Of a stretch of 64,000 bases of DNA, positions 37,631 through 47,005 are shown piece after piece (within the stretch, counting starts at the first letter, position 1; each line of letters opens with the position of its first letter). The notes beneath the pieces were generated by a model. That model was given only the letters and a program-made list of their open reading frames with translations, made no database searches and had not been told where the DNA came from. A program made the translations under genes and the position numbers. Source of the stretch: Muribaculaceae bacterium (GTDB lineage: Bacteria; Bacteroidota; Bacteroidia; Bacteroidales; Muribaculaceae); the NCBI GenBank assembly GCA_017473615.1, contig JAFUKL010000025.1, positions 20,603 to 84,602 on the forward strand, written 5' to 3'.

Positions 37631-40312
37631 ATGGGAAAATTAGGTAAAAAGATTTTTGCATTAATGCTTACTTTGAGTTTTTTGCCTGCATTTGCGGCTG
37701 AATCTTATGTGGAAATGAAGCATGAAATGCGTTCTGTATGGTTGACCACCGTTTGGGGTATCGACTGGCCTTCTAGCCAAGGTACATCAGAGGCGATGGC
37801 TGAAACCCAAAAGGCACAAATGATCAAGATTCTTGATTCATTGGCTGTGAATAATTTCAACTCGGTGTGTTTCCAAGTGCGTGGTATGAGTGATGCGATG
37901 TATAAATCAACGTATGAACCATGGTCAAACTATTTGACCGGAAAACGTGGGGCAGAACCGGCCTGGGATCCATTGGCTTTTGTTGTTGAAGAATGTCATA
38001 AGCGTGGTTTGGAGTGTCTTGCATGGGTGAATCCATATCGTTATGCAAGTGAATCTGCCGACTGGAAAGAAGGTGGAGATATGACCGGATATGTGGAAAA
38101 GGGTTGGATTATCGATGCCAATTCCGGAACAAAGATTTTGAACCCGGGAAAACCTGAAGTAATAGATCACATCGTTAAAGTTCTTGAAGAAATCGTAGTG
38201 AAATATGATATAGATGGTATGCTTTTCGATGACTATTACTATAATAGTGCTCCTGACACAGGTGATGCTGCCGACTATACAGCATATAAAACAGCCGGTG
38301 GCTCAATGACAAAGGCAGACTGGCGTCGTGATAATGTACACAAATTCATTAAAGGCGTGTATGAAATGATACAAAAGCATAAACCTTGGGTACGTTTCGG
38401 TCAGGCACCTCCGGGAACCACATATACAACTTCTTCTTTAGCATCAAAATATGATTTAGAAGCTTGTCCGGGAGGTTATGAACTATGCTACAGCAGTCAA
38501 TATGTTGATATTTTGCGATTGATGGACGAAGGTGTGATAGACTTTATCTCACCGCAAGTATATTGGGGTATAGGTTCAAGCCCATCTGATTATTCAAAAA
38601 TTACACCTTGGTGGGGAAAAGTGTCAAAACGATTTAACCGTCATTTGTTTGTAGCTCAAACAATACAGTACCTAAAAAATAATGGTACTGCAACGAGTGG
38701 TAATACTTCATTTGCTGAATTTTATGATCAAGCAATGATTAATCGTAGAACAGCTCAACTTGGCTCGGCAGGTTCTATATACTATTCACAAAAGTATATG
38801 AATTATAAACAAGGCGGTCAGACATTTGGTAACTTTATGAAAGCTAAAGCATATCAAAAACAAGCGATAATGCCTGCAATGGATTGGAAGACTGTGACTG
38901 ATCCGGGAAAAGTTGAAAATTTGAGCTTTGATGAATCAACAAGCCTACTTTCTTGGACTGCAAAGACCGGAACAGAAAATATGCGTTACACAGTGTATGC
39001 CGTACCTACCGGAGTAGACCCGTCTGCATTTGCCAAAGAACAAGATTATTTGGTGGGTGTAGCTTATAGCAATTCTTGCACTATTCCTGACGACTACAAG
39101 AGTGGCTACTATTATGCAGTGTGTGTATATGACCGTTATGGCAATGAATGGGCTGCCAATACATGGAAACAAAATTATGCTGAAACATTGGCTGCTCCTA
39201 CATTGGTTTCACCGGCAACAGGTTATGAAACCGATAAAGTTTTTGAATTTTCTTGGAATACCGTAGCAGGAGCAGAGAAATATGCTCTTGACATAGCTTC
39301 TGACGCTTCTTTCTTGAATGTGGAAAAGTCGGTACAGACTACAGCTACTTCTATTTCAATAGAAGAAGTGTATGGCTCAATTTCAAAGAATAAAACTTTA
39401 TATTGGAGAGTGAGAGCTATTGCAAAGGGAAAGAATGACGGAATTTCTGAAAGTAGAACATTTAAATTTAAAGTGGCACAACTACTTACACCTGCTAATG
39501 AAGAAGAAGGTCTTGACCCTAAGGTTAATTTCACATGGGCTGTTACAACCGAAGGCGCTCCTGTAACGTTGGTTGTTGCAGAAGATTTGAATTTTGAAAA
39601 TGTAGTATTTGAAAGAGAATCAACAACCGGTAGCTATACCGCAAAAGTATATGAATTGCATCCATTGAAGAGTTATTATGCACGCGTTATACAAGATGGA
39701 AAGCAATCTGATTATGTGAAATTCTCAACAAAAGCAATGCCTTGTACTCCTCCTACATTTAAGTTCCCTCTAAACGGTGGAATTTGTTATGCTAATTCAA
39801 TGATAGAAATAGCTCCCCAAGATGGTGCTGAAATAGTGTTGATTCAAGTAGATAAGACCAATGCATTCGGTGCTAGCAAGAGCCAAAAGAAAAATGAAGG
39901 TTATATACCGGGCGTAGCCGCTACTGAATTCTTGCTATCTCGCAAGTATCCGATGGAGGATGGTGTTACTTATTATGCACGTGCTCAGGTTCAATATTAT
40001 GACGAAGCAAATGAAATGCAAACTACCGATTGGGGTGAAACAATTTCGTTTGTATATTCATCTAACCAAAGTGCAATAGACAATGTTACAACCGCTGCAG
40101 ATGTGAAACTTGTCGGAAGAAGTGTGGTAATCAATGCCGACCGTGAAACCAGTGTTAAAGTCTCGGTTGTCTCAATGCTTGGTAATGAAGAGGTTTTATA
40201 TGAAGGTAAGACATCAAGCGAACAAGTATCTCTTGAAGGCTTGTCACATGGAATGTACATTATCAAGGTGGTACTTGACAACGAAGTGCGTACATTGAAA
40301 TACATGAAATAA
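37631..40312 (+). CDS. GHL10 (DigH/YngK-type) glycoside hydrolase with T9SS tail
   Basis: 893 residues. A signal peptide ends near AFA (residue 23). The GHL10 domain (PF02638) covers about 30-400, with MRSVWLTTVWGIDWP, CFQVRG, LAWVNPYR and an acidic DGMLFDDYYYN strand. Fibronectin-like modules (about 430-525, 525-620 and 615-720) and a T9SS tail ending HGMYIIKVVLDNEVRTLKYMK follow. E. coli DigH, of the same family, cuts peptidoglycan glycan strands lacking stem peptides. A co-transcribed amidase would make that substrate, so peptidoglycan is a reasonable target (inference). Confidence 0.87.
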   Translation: MGKLGKKIFALMLTLSFLPAFAAESYVEMKHEMRSVWLTTVWGIDWPSSQGTSEAMAETQKAQMIKILDSLAVNNFNSVCFQVRGMSDAMYKSTYEPWSNYLTGKRGAEPAWDPLAFVVEECHKRGLECLAWVNPYRYASESADWKEGGDMTGYVEKGWIIDANSGTKILNPGKPEVIDHIVKVLEEIVVKYDIDGMLFDDYYYNSAPDTGDAADYTAYKTAGGSMTKADWRRDNVHKFIKGVYEMIQKHKPWVRFGQAPPGTTYTTSSLASKYDLEACPGGYELCYSSQYVDILRLMDEGVIDFISPQVYWGIGSSPSDYSKITPWWGKVSKRFNRHLFVAQTIQYLKNNGTATSGNTSFAEFYDQAMINRRTAQLGSAGSIYYSQKYMNYKQGGQTFGNFMKAKAYQKQAIMPAMDWKTVTDPGKVENLSFDESTSLLSWTAKTGTENMRYTVYAVPTGVDPSAFAKEQDYLVGVAYSNSCTIPDDYKSGYYYAVCVYDRYGNEWAANTWKQNYAETLAAPTLVSPATGYETDKVFEFSWNTVAGAEKYALDIASDASFLNVEKSVQTTATSISIEEVYGSISKNKTLYWRVRAIAKGKNDGISESRTFKFKVAQLLTPANEEEGLDPKVNFTWAVTTEGAPVTLVVAEDLNFENVVFERESTTGSYTAKVYELHPLKSYYARVIQDGKQSDYVKFSTKAMPCTPPTFKFPLNGGICYANSMIEIAPQDGAEIVLIQVDKTNAFGASKSQKKNEGYIPGVAATEFLLSRKYPMEDGVTYYARAQVQYYDEANEMQTTDWGETISFVYSSNQSAIDNVTTAADVKLVGRSVVINADRETSVKVSVVSMLGNEEVLYEGKTSSEQVSLEGLSHGMYIIKVVLDNEVRTLKYMK

Positions 40313-40357
40313 AAAAGCAACTATTATAAACTAAATCTAAAAAAAACGAGAAAGAAA

Positions 40358-41263
40358 ATGAAAAAATTGCTATTATCATTAGCCGTTTTTGCAAGTTCTT
40401 CCGCATTTGCTCAGGTGTTTGACGTGGCATCGGTTGAAAAACTGGACATGTCCGCTACCGGAGTGAATTATGTGGCAGGAATCAGCCCGAAGGGTGATTA
40501 TATCCTTTTGACGGGTTCGTCGCTCGAAGGGCTTGTGAAGTATGATCTTGCCACAGGCAGGAGAGATGTTTTGTCAACAGCTTTAGGTGCCGGCAACGAC
40601 GCCAAGATTTCTGCTGACGGCAAGAATGTGGTGTACCGCGAAGACAAGATTGTCAAGGGGCTTCGCTATACCGATGTGGTGGATGTGAATACAACCACCG
40701 GAGTGTCTACGAGACTGCTGAAATCCACTCGCAACCTTAATGCAATCAATTTGCAGGGAGGACGTGCGATGATGGTAAACGGAGGACGCATTACTCAAAA
40801 GAGAGTGGCAAAGACTGTAAGCAATGCAAGTGTTGCGCCTATAGTATCCATCGATAACCGTCAGTTGATGATTACCAAAAACGGTACTACAAGCGTGCTT
40901 TCACCTAATGGAACTCAGCACAGCTACATTTGGGCATCGGTGTCTCCCGATGGTACAAAGGTGTGCTATTATGTGTGCGGAGTGGGCTGCTATGTGAGCA
41001 GTATTGACGGAAACGATGTGAAATACTATGGTATTCTTCGCGCCGCTCAATGGTATGACAACAATACTATTGTGGGCATGAAAGACGTGGACGACGGACA
41101 CACAATCATAGCTTCGTCTATCATAGCCATGACACTTGAAGGCAAGTCACAATGTCTTACCGACAATTCATTGAAAGCAATGTATCCTTATCCGTGTCGT
41201 GAAGCCAAGAAGATAGTATTCTCTACCTATGAGGGTGAAAACTATATTATTAACGTTAAATAA
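40358..41263 (+). CDS. secreted propeller-like protein
   Basis: 301 residues. Signal peptide MKKLLLSLAVFASSSAFAQ, then PD40/WD40-like repeats (GISPKGDYILLTG, KISADGKNVVYRE, SVSPDGTKVCYYV) that probably form a small propeller. It ends NYIINVK with no sorting tail, unlike the other operon members, so it may stay in the periplasm or bind a partner. No catalytic motif. It begins 45 nt after the GHL10 gene and ends 12 nt before the amidase. Related in style to the propeller of the peptidase at 4552. Confidence 0.65.
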   Translation: MKKLLLSLAVFASSSAFAQVFDVASVEKLDMSATGVNYVAGISPKGDYILLTGSSLEGLVKYDLATGRRDVLSTALGAGNDAKISADGKNVVYREDKIVKGLRYTDVVDVNTTTGVSTRLLKSTRNLNAINLQGGRAMMVNGGRITQKRVAKTVSNASVAPIVSIDNRQLMITKNGTTSVLSPNGTQHSYIWASVSPDGTKVCYYVCGVGCYVSSIDGNDVKYYGILRAAQWYDNNTIVGMKDVDDGHTIIASSIIAMTLEGKSQCLTDNSLKAMYPYPCREAKKIVFSTYEGENYIINVK

Positions 41264-41275
41264 CCGGATTGAGCT

Positions 41276-44200
41276 ATGAAAAAATTGATTTTATCATTGA
41301 TAGCGGTAGTGATGACCGCAGGCGCAATAAATGCCGGACAGAATAAGTCTATTAAGGAGGCTCGCATTTATATAAATCCGGGACACGGTTCATGGACCGG
41401 AAACGACCGTAATATGCCTACAATCAATCACCCTACAGGTGACACCACGGGATTCTATGAGTCAAATACCGACTTGTGGAAAGGCTTGAAACTTCGCCAA
41501 ATCTTGATTGACTGGGGAATGCCGGCAGAAAATATCTGTATGAGCCGTGTAAAGAACGGTCCGTACCCTCATAATGATGCTGAAGCAGAAAAGTATAACA
41601 GAAATCTCACGGAAATAGCGAGAGAATGTAATAGCTTTAATGCCGATTATTTTATTTCTATCCACTCCGATGCAGGTTTGGAAAATCACACGATACTAAT
41701 TCATAAGGGATATACCGTCCCTGCCGAAGATGCCGATATGCACTGTGGCGGTGATGGTTGTGTGGCTGATTCAGAAGGTTGGCACACTCACTATGGAGAC
41801 TATTCTACTCCGGAAAATCCCAATACATACGGTTCAAAGGAGTTGATGCAGATATGCAGTGATATGGCTAATACCACATGGCCTTATCTGAATTCAAACG
41901 GAATCGATGTGATGAATTCGTCATATATGCAACCGGGCAGAGACCCTTATATCCGCGGTGATTATACCTTTTATAAAGGTTGGAATACTCCGGCAGATAA
42001 GAAAGGGCAGGTTTACACCGGTTATCTTGGAGTGCTGAACAGAAACATTACTCCGGGATTCCTATCGGAAGGTTTTTCTCACCAGTATTATCCTGCCACA
42101 CACCGTGCGTTGAACCCCGACTATTGCGGTCAGGAAGGTCTGCGTTATGCACGTGGTATGGCTGAATGGTTCGGATGGGAAAAAGACCCGAAAGGTTATA
42201 TAATGGGTTCTGTAAAAGACATGCATACTCGCCTTGAACACCAATATTACAATTATGCCGAAGGTTCAATCGACCAATGGATGCCTATCAACAATGTAGA
42301 AGTTACATTGTATAAAGGTGGAGTTGAAATCGCTACTTATAAGGGTGATAACGAGTGGAACGGTGTGTTCGTGTTTGAAAAACTTGAACCGGGTGATGAT
42401 TATACAATTTTGGCAAAGGCTCCGGGTTATAAATCAAATTATGAACTTGCAGAGATATTAGGTAAGGAAAATGAAATGCCTGTTTATACAGTAGTGGCAA
42501 ACGAAACCACTTATCCTATTATCTATCTTGAAACAGAGGATTATGAACCAAATCCTTGTTACAACTATCCTGATCCGGAACAAGAAAGATGGTTGAAGGT
42601 GGCGGGTAAATATGAAATGCGTCAAGATTATGTAAACAAGTCATTTGCTGAACTTGAAGGAAAGACTATCCGTCGTGAACTTGCTCATGGCGATTCAATC
42701 TATGCCCTTGCTATCGATGCTGAAAATAATCCTCACATCTATTGCTATAATGCAAAAACTCAAGAATTGTATTTTGAATTGAGTACAGAAGGTGTGGGTG
42801 ATGCAAGCGACGAACGTGAGATGATGAAGATTTCTGATATAGCATTCACAAGTGACTCTGTTCTTGTAGCTTGTAACCTTGAACACATGTCATTTGCGGC
42901 AGTAGGTGAAGCGAATGGTACTTTACGTTTTTATAAGTGGGCTAAAGATGATGTTACTCGTTCTCCAATAGGAAACCCCGAAATATGGTTTACTTCTACA
43001 CATAGTAATGCTGCCGGTAATTTCTCAAATGCAACAACCGGTCAATCATTAGCTATCAGTGGTCGTTTGGAAAATTGTAAGGTAATAACAACAGCAAAAA
43101 CACAGTCCGGAGTCAAGATTCGTATTCCAATATTCACAATTTCACGTAAGGGGTTAGTTGAACAAATACGAAATCAAAGTGATGATATTACAACCGAAAC
43201 AATAGGTGAAGATTATCGTATAGTAGTATCTCCTCGTGATGATAATGCTATCGTATTAGATGGCTCTATCTGTACTCCGAGTGAATTTGCTTTGAATAGC
43301 ACTGATGTGGGAGCTCCAACAAAGTTGGGTGCTGTAAGCGCTGATTTGTTACCTGTTGCAACTGTAGGAGCAAATTACTTTAAGTATGCTAAGCATGCAT
43401 TGATGGTAACTCCGAAACTAAATGCTGAAGGAAAGGTTACCGGAGTGGAATTGTATGATGTACAAGATGGTTTTGATAAAGCGAAATTGATAGAAACCAC
43501 CAATACCGACATTGACGCTGCTGAGTGTGCTTATGTAATGGTAAGTTCTCATGTGGAAGAGGATGATATTACATTGTATTTGAATAAGGATAATACAGTG
43601 AGCCGATTTACAACTCAAGATGTAGAACAAACTTACTATGGCAATGTATATGCATACGATTTGGATGTGACTGCTGCCGATGGTAACTATACATTCACAT
43701 TTAAAGCAAACGAAGATTGCTTGAAGGGAGGAAAGTTGATTTTCTACGATGAAACATCTAAGAAAGTTGGCGAAATTGCACTTGATAATGTGGTAGCCGG
43801 AGCTAACGAAAAAGTGGTTGCTGCAACAGAACTTCCGGGTACAGTAGGACAAGTTCTTAGTTGGGCTGTTGAAGTATCAAGTTACAATGTAACACATATT
43901 CTTCCATTGTTGTCAAAAGATGATTATAAGCTAAGTCGTGCTTATGTTACAGTAGATAACTCTCCAGTTTCAGCTACATTTGGTAAGACTTATGTATCTG
44001 ATTATCTTGGAGCAAGTAAGACCGGAAACGGTGTGTACGTTTATGACCAAGATTACGTTAAGGAAAATGAAACTGCTCATACAACCGGTGTGAAATTCAA
44101 TACTAACCAAGGTATTGCATTGGATATGTATGGTAATGTATATGTGGCTGATAATGCTGCAGCAAATTCAGGCGTTTATAGAGCTAATCAAAATGATTTC

Positions 44201-45055
44201 ACATTCTCTCAATTCTTTGAAGGAACAAGAACTTCAGGTGTGATTAGTAATAATGGCGTTGAAGTAGGCGGTATGACATCAAGCGTTGCTTTCATTGGCG
44301 ATAAGATGTACACTTACAGCAAGAATACAGCAGGCAAATATGTGATTAATATCTATGATATGTCATTAATTAACACATTCCCTGTGACATCATGGTCAGT
44401 TGCTCCAACTCAAACTATTGCAATGCCTAAGGATATGACAGCCGATGCATCTATCGCTCCTGTTGAGCAAGGTGTCTGGGTGGTACAAACACTTATTTCA
44501 ACCGGTAATAAGGAAACAAGTCCGGTACTTATGTTTGTTGACAATGATGGCAATGTTACATTCAACCAAGGTCTTGCTCAAAATCATTATCTGCTTTCAG
44601 GTGCTGCAGGTAGTGCTTTGGCTGCAACAAAAGATGGTAAAACTCTTGTAGTGAATGATGAAAACGGTGTATTCCAATTCTATGATGTGGAATGGAATGG
44701 TTCTACTCCTACATTGACATCTAAATATAGCTATGAACATGAAATCGGTGTAGGTGCTAAACGTATTCAAGACGGTGTTTCTATTGAACAAATGACATTT
44801 GATTATGCAGGTCGTTTGGTTGCTTCAGGACACTATCTTGGTGTATTCTCAATTCCTACAGAAAACAATGTGTGTGAGACACCGGCAAGAAGAACTGTAA
44901 CTTGCGGTCAGGCTTCTGTGGCTATAGAGAACGTGAAAGACGATACTGACGCACCGGTAGAATTCTATAACTTGCAGGGTGTAAAGGTAGCTAATCCTGA
45001 AAACGGTATCTTTATCAAGAAACAGGGTTCAAAAGCAACCAAAGTAGTGCTATAA
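41276..45055 (+). CDS. N-acetylmuramoyl-L-alanine amidase with large C-terminal region and T9SS tail
   Basis: 1259 residues. A signal peptide ends near INA (residue 20). An Amidase_3 domain (about 28-300) carries the zinc ligands His37 (INPGHG), Glu62 (FYESN) and His130 (SIHSDAG), with probable catalytic Glu265 (LSEGFSHQ). A carboxypeptidase-regulatory-like module (about 330-425) leads to a long propeller-like region (about 430-1210). The T9SS tail (VEFYNLQGVKVANPENG...KATKVVL) closes it. It should cut the bond between N-acetylmuramic acid and L-Ala at or beyond the cell surface. The surface tail argues against routine cell division and for an external wall substrate. Last gene of the operon. 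Confidence 0.9.
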   Translation: MKKLILSLIAVVMTAGAINAGQNKSIKEARIYINPGHGSWTGNDRNMPTINHPTGDTTGFYESNTDLWKGLKLRQILIDWGMPAENICMSRVKNGPYPHNDAEAEKYNRNLTEIARECNSFNADYFISIHSDAGLENHTILIHKGYTVPAEDADMHCGGDGCVADSEGWHTHYGDYSTPENPNTYGSKELMQICSDMANTTWPYLNSNGIDVMNSSYMQPGRDPYIRGDYTFYKGWNTPADKKGQVYTGYLGVLNRNITPGFLSEGFSHQYYPATHRALNPDYCGQEGLRYARGMAEWFGWEKDPKGYIMGSVKDMHTRLEHQYYNYAEGSIDQWMPINNVEVTLYKGGVEIATYKGDNEWNGVFVFEKLEPGDDYTILAKAPGYKSNYELAEILGKENEMPVYTVVANETTYPIIYLETEDYEPNPCYNYPDPEQERWLKVAGKYEMRQDYVNKSFAELEGKTIRRELAHGDSIYALAIDAENNPHIYCYNAKTQELYFELSTEGVGDASDEREMMKISDIAFTSDSVLVACNLEHMSFAAVGEANGTLRFYKWAKDDVTRSPIGNPEIWFTSTHSNAAGNFSNATTGQSLAISGRLENCKVITTAKTQSGVKIRIPIFTISRKGLVEQIRNQSDDITTETIGEDYRIVVSPRDDNAIVLDGSICTPSEFALNSTDVGAPTKLGAVSADLLPVATVGANYFKYAKHALMVTPKLNAEGKVTGVELYDVQDGFDKAKLIETTNTDIDAAECAYVMVSSHVEEDDITLYLNKDNTVSRFTTQDVEQTYYGNVYAYDLDVTAADGNYTFTFKANEDCLKGGKLIFYDETSKKVGEIALDNVVAGANEKVVAATELPGTVGQVLSWAVEVSSYNVTHILPLLSKDDYKLSRAYVTVDNSPVSATFGKTYVSDYLGASKTGNGVYVYDQDYVKENETAHTTGVKFNTNQGIALDMYGNVYVADNAAANSGVYRANQNDFTFSQFFEGTRTSGVISNNGVEVGGMTSSVAFIGDKMYTYSKNTAGKYVINIYDMSLINTFPVTSWSVAPTQTIAMPKDMTADASIAPVEQGVWVVQTLISTGNKETSPVLMFVDNDGNVTFNQGLAQNHYLLSGAAGSALAATKDGKTLVVNDENGVFQFYDVEWNGSTPTLTSKYSYEHEIGVGAKRIQDGVSIEQMTFDYAGRLVASGHYLGVFSIPTENNVCETPARRTVTCGQASVAIENVKDDTDAPVEFYNLQGVKVANPENGIFIKKQGSKATKVVL

Positions 45056-45060
45056 CGAGA

Positions 45061-45103
45061 ATTAAAGTCTTCAGAACATTTTAATGTCTCTGAAGACTTT
45101 AAT
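45061..45103 (+). terminator. 15-bp hairpin after the amidase gene
   Basis: A perfect 15-bp stem (45061-45075 with 45089-45103) starts 5 nt after the stop codon. The following sequence is only moderately T-rich, so it may protect the 3' end as well as stop transcription. Confidence 0.65.
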
Positions 45104-45117
45104 GTAATTGAATAAAT

Positions 45118-45158
45118 TGAGAGCGCAGGGGATTTTCCTTGCGCTCTCATATTTTTTA
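45118..45158 (+). terminator. second terminator after the amidase gene
   Basis: Stem TGAGAGCGCA/TGCGCTCTCA with loop, then ATATTTTTTATC. A stronger intrinsic terminator than the hairpin before it; it may also serve the convergent porQ gene. Confidence 0.8.
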
Positions 45159-45227
45159 TCAGCCTTAAGATGATTCTTTATATAGAACTCATGTTAACCT
45201 TATTAACTATATATAGGCTTATAAGAA

Positions 45228-46253
45228 TTATCTTAGAAGTGATGCTAAACTCATAGTGAAGTTTGCCATGAAAGTGGTGGCTCCGGTATGCGGTTGTGCG
45301 ATTGCCACTCCTACACCCAATGACCGTGACTTGATTCCGGCTGCAACCGAGAAACCCGACACAAAGTTGCGGGAATAAGTACTCATATCGGTACGTGTTT
45401 TGTGATTGTAGCCTATACCGATGTAGAACTTGTCGGAAGGAACATATTCTGCCGCAAAAGTAAGATGGCGGAACAGGTTGCTTGTAAAAGAATTCTTTTC
45501 TATGAGTTCGGATGTGGTGCTGTTCTGATCCTCACGGGTGTAATATGGTAATTTCCACTTTGTGAGATGTGTGGCTGTAATAGATATTCTTATAGACGTG
45601 TTTTTTAAGAACTGTGAGAAGCCCAATTGAATATCCCAAGGCAGTCGGTCATAGCTTTCATGAAATTTACTTATTTGACCTCCAAGGTTTTTTAGTACCA
45701 TTGATAGTGATAAGTCGCTATCCGGATTGTAGTAATTAATACCGAGGTCGGCGCAGAGGGCAAAAGCAGAATAGTCTTCATATTTTGATGAAAGGGCTTT
45801 CATTGTGATACCGCCTCTCAATCGGTCGTTTATGTCATGTGAGTATGTAGCGGAAAAGGCTATATCATTGGCATTGAACGTACCGGTGATACTTCCATCG
45901 ATGTCGGCAGCCGTAAATTCGCCGTACCCGTAATACTGAATGCCTACTGCCCATGCGTTATGGTCGGTGATTCTGTTACCAAACCTTGCTCCCATAAAAT
46001 TGCTCTCTCCTATATAGCGCATGTAATTAACCCCTATTTGACGTTCAAATTCAGGTCCTAATAAGGCAGGATTCTGCTCGATAAGATTTATGTCATCATC
46101 AATTATCGAGATGTTATGCCCTCCCAATCCGTAAACATGGGTAGAGACAGGGATATTCAGATAGTTGTAAGCTGTGGAGCCGTCTTGCGCCGATGCATTG
46201 AATATGCATGCAGAGCCGGCAAGCAGAGATGTTATGATAGAACGTAATTTCAT
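45228..46253 (-). CDS. porQ: type IX secretion system protein PorQ
   Basis: 341 residues from ATG 46253, chosen over a start 33 nt upstream because it gives a clean signal peptide (MKLRSIITSLLAGSACIFNASAQ). The PorQ pattern is clear: NIPVSTHVYGLGG, LIEQNPALL, GIQYYGYGEF and a barrel C terminus. PorQ is an outer-membrane T9SS protein working with PorZ in the attachment complex that cleaves sorting tails and anchors cargo. It lies next to a cargo gene. Single leftward gene. Confidence 0.88.
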   Translation of the reverse strand: MKLRSIITSLLAGSACIFNASAQDGSTAYNYLNIPVSTHVYGLGGHNISIIDDDINLIEQNPALLGPEFERQIGVNYMRYIGESNFMGARFGNRITDHNAWAVGIQYYGYGEFTAADIDGSITGTFNANDIAFSATYSHDINDRLRGGITMKALSSKYEDYSAFALCADLGINYYNPDSDLSLSMVLKNLGGQISKFHESYDRLPWDIQLGFSQFLKNTSIRISITATHLTKWKLPYYTREDQNSTTSELIEKNSFTSNLFRHLTFAAEYVPSDKFYIGIGYNHKTRTDMSTYSRNFVSGFSVAAGIKSRSLGVGVAIAQPHTGATTFMANFTMSLASLLR

Positions 46254-46457
46254 TGCACAATTATATAACATAATAACGTGATTCAACCTGAAATAGTATA
46301 AGTAGGCATCTTAATCTTCCGATAAATCTGATAGAAACAGATTAGAAACGGGCTACTTCAACTTCTTAAAAAAAATAACGAAAGCCGTGATTTGGAGCTT
46401 ATTTTGTAAAAATAAACAAAACATTATTAATCAATACCAAATATGGCTTTGCCTGAA

Positions 46458-46488
46458 TTGGACGTTTCGGAATTGAAATATATATTTG
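46458..46488 (+). promoter_or_regulatory. promoter of the TonB_C-domain gene
   Basis: TTG (46458-46460), 20 nt, TATATTTG (46481-46488). It rules out the in-frame TTG at 46486 as a translation start. Confidence 0.65.
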
Positions 46489-46518
46489 CGATGTAAATCG
46501 GGAAATACAGAGAGATTT

Positions 46519-46992
46519 ATGGTGTTTTCCATGAAAAATTTATCAAGAATGCTGAAGAATCTATACATATCTCTTGTGGTGGCAGTGGCGGGACTGATTG
46601 CAGTTCCTGCATCGGGTCAGGTGAGAAGGGTAAAACTTAGCGATCCGTCTTCCCGCGTGCAAGATGCCTATGTAGATGTATATGAATATGATTACGTGGA
46701 TGTACGTCCCCAGTTTCCCGGTGGCGAACGAGGGCTTGTGAATTTTATTAACAAGACACGTGAATATCCTTACGAAGCGTATGAGGCAGGAATAGAAGGC
46801 AGGGTGCTATGTTGTTTTATTATCAATATAGACGGCTCTGTAAGCAATATCACCGTGATGCGCGGGTGTAATGAACAACTCAACCGCGAGGCGGTGCGTG
46901 TGATAAGCGAAATGCCTAAGTGGAAAGCCGGAAAAATTGGAAATAAGTCGGTTCCCGTACTGTATTTTTTACCGATAGCATTCCGTTTGTAA
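46519..46992 (+). CDS. TonB C-terminal-domain protein
   Basis: 158 residues from ATG 46519; ATG 46531 is an equally good start. An N-terminal hydrophobic segment (LYISLVVAVAGLIAVPASG) is followed by a TonB_C domain (PQFPGGERGLVNFI to PIAFRL). TonB proteins normally have a long Pro-rich spacer; here the domain follows the signal directly, so it may be a periplasmic or envelope protein rather than an energy transducer. It precedes the helicase gene by 13 nt. Role unknown. Confidence 0.75.
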   Translation: MVFSMKNLSRMLKNLYISLVVAVAGLIAVPASGQVRRVKLSDPSSRVQDAYVDVYEYDYVDVRPQFPGGERGLVNFINKTREYPYEAYEAGIEGRVLCCFIINIDGSVSNITVMRGCNEQLNREAVRVISEMPKWKAGKIGNKSVPVLYFLPIAFRL

Positions 46993-47005
46993 AAGCGATT
47001 TCAGA

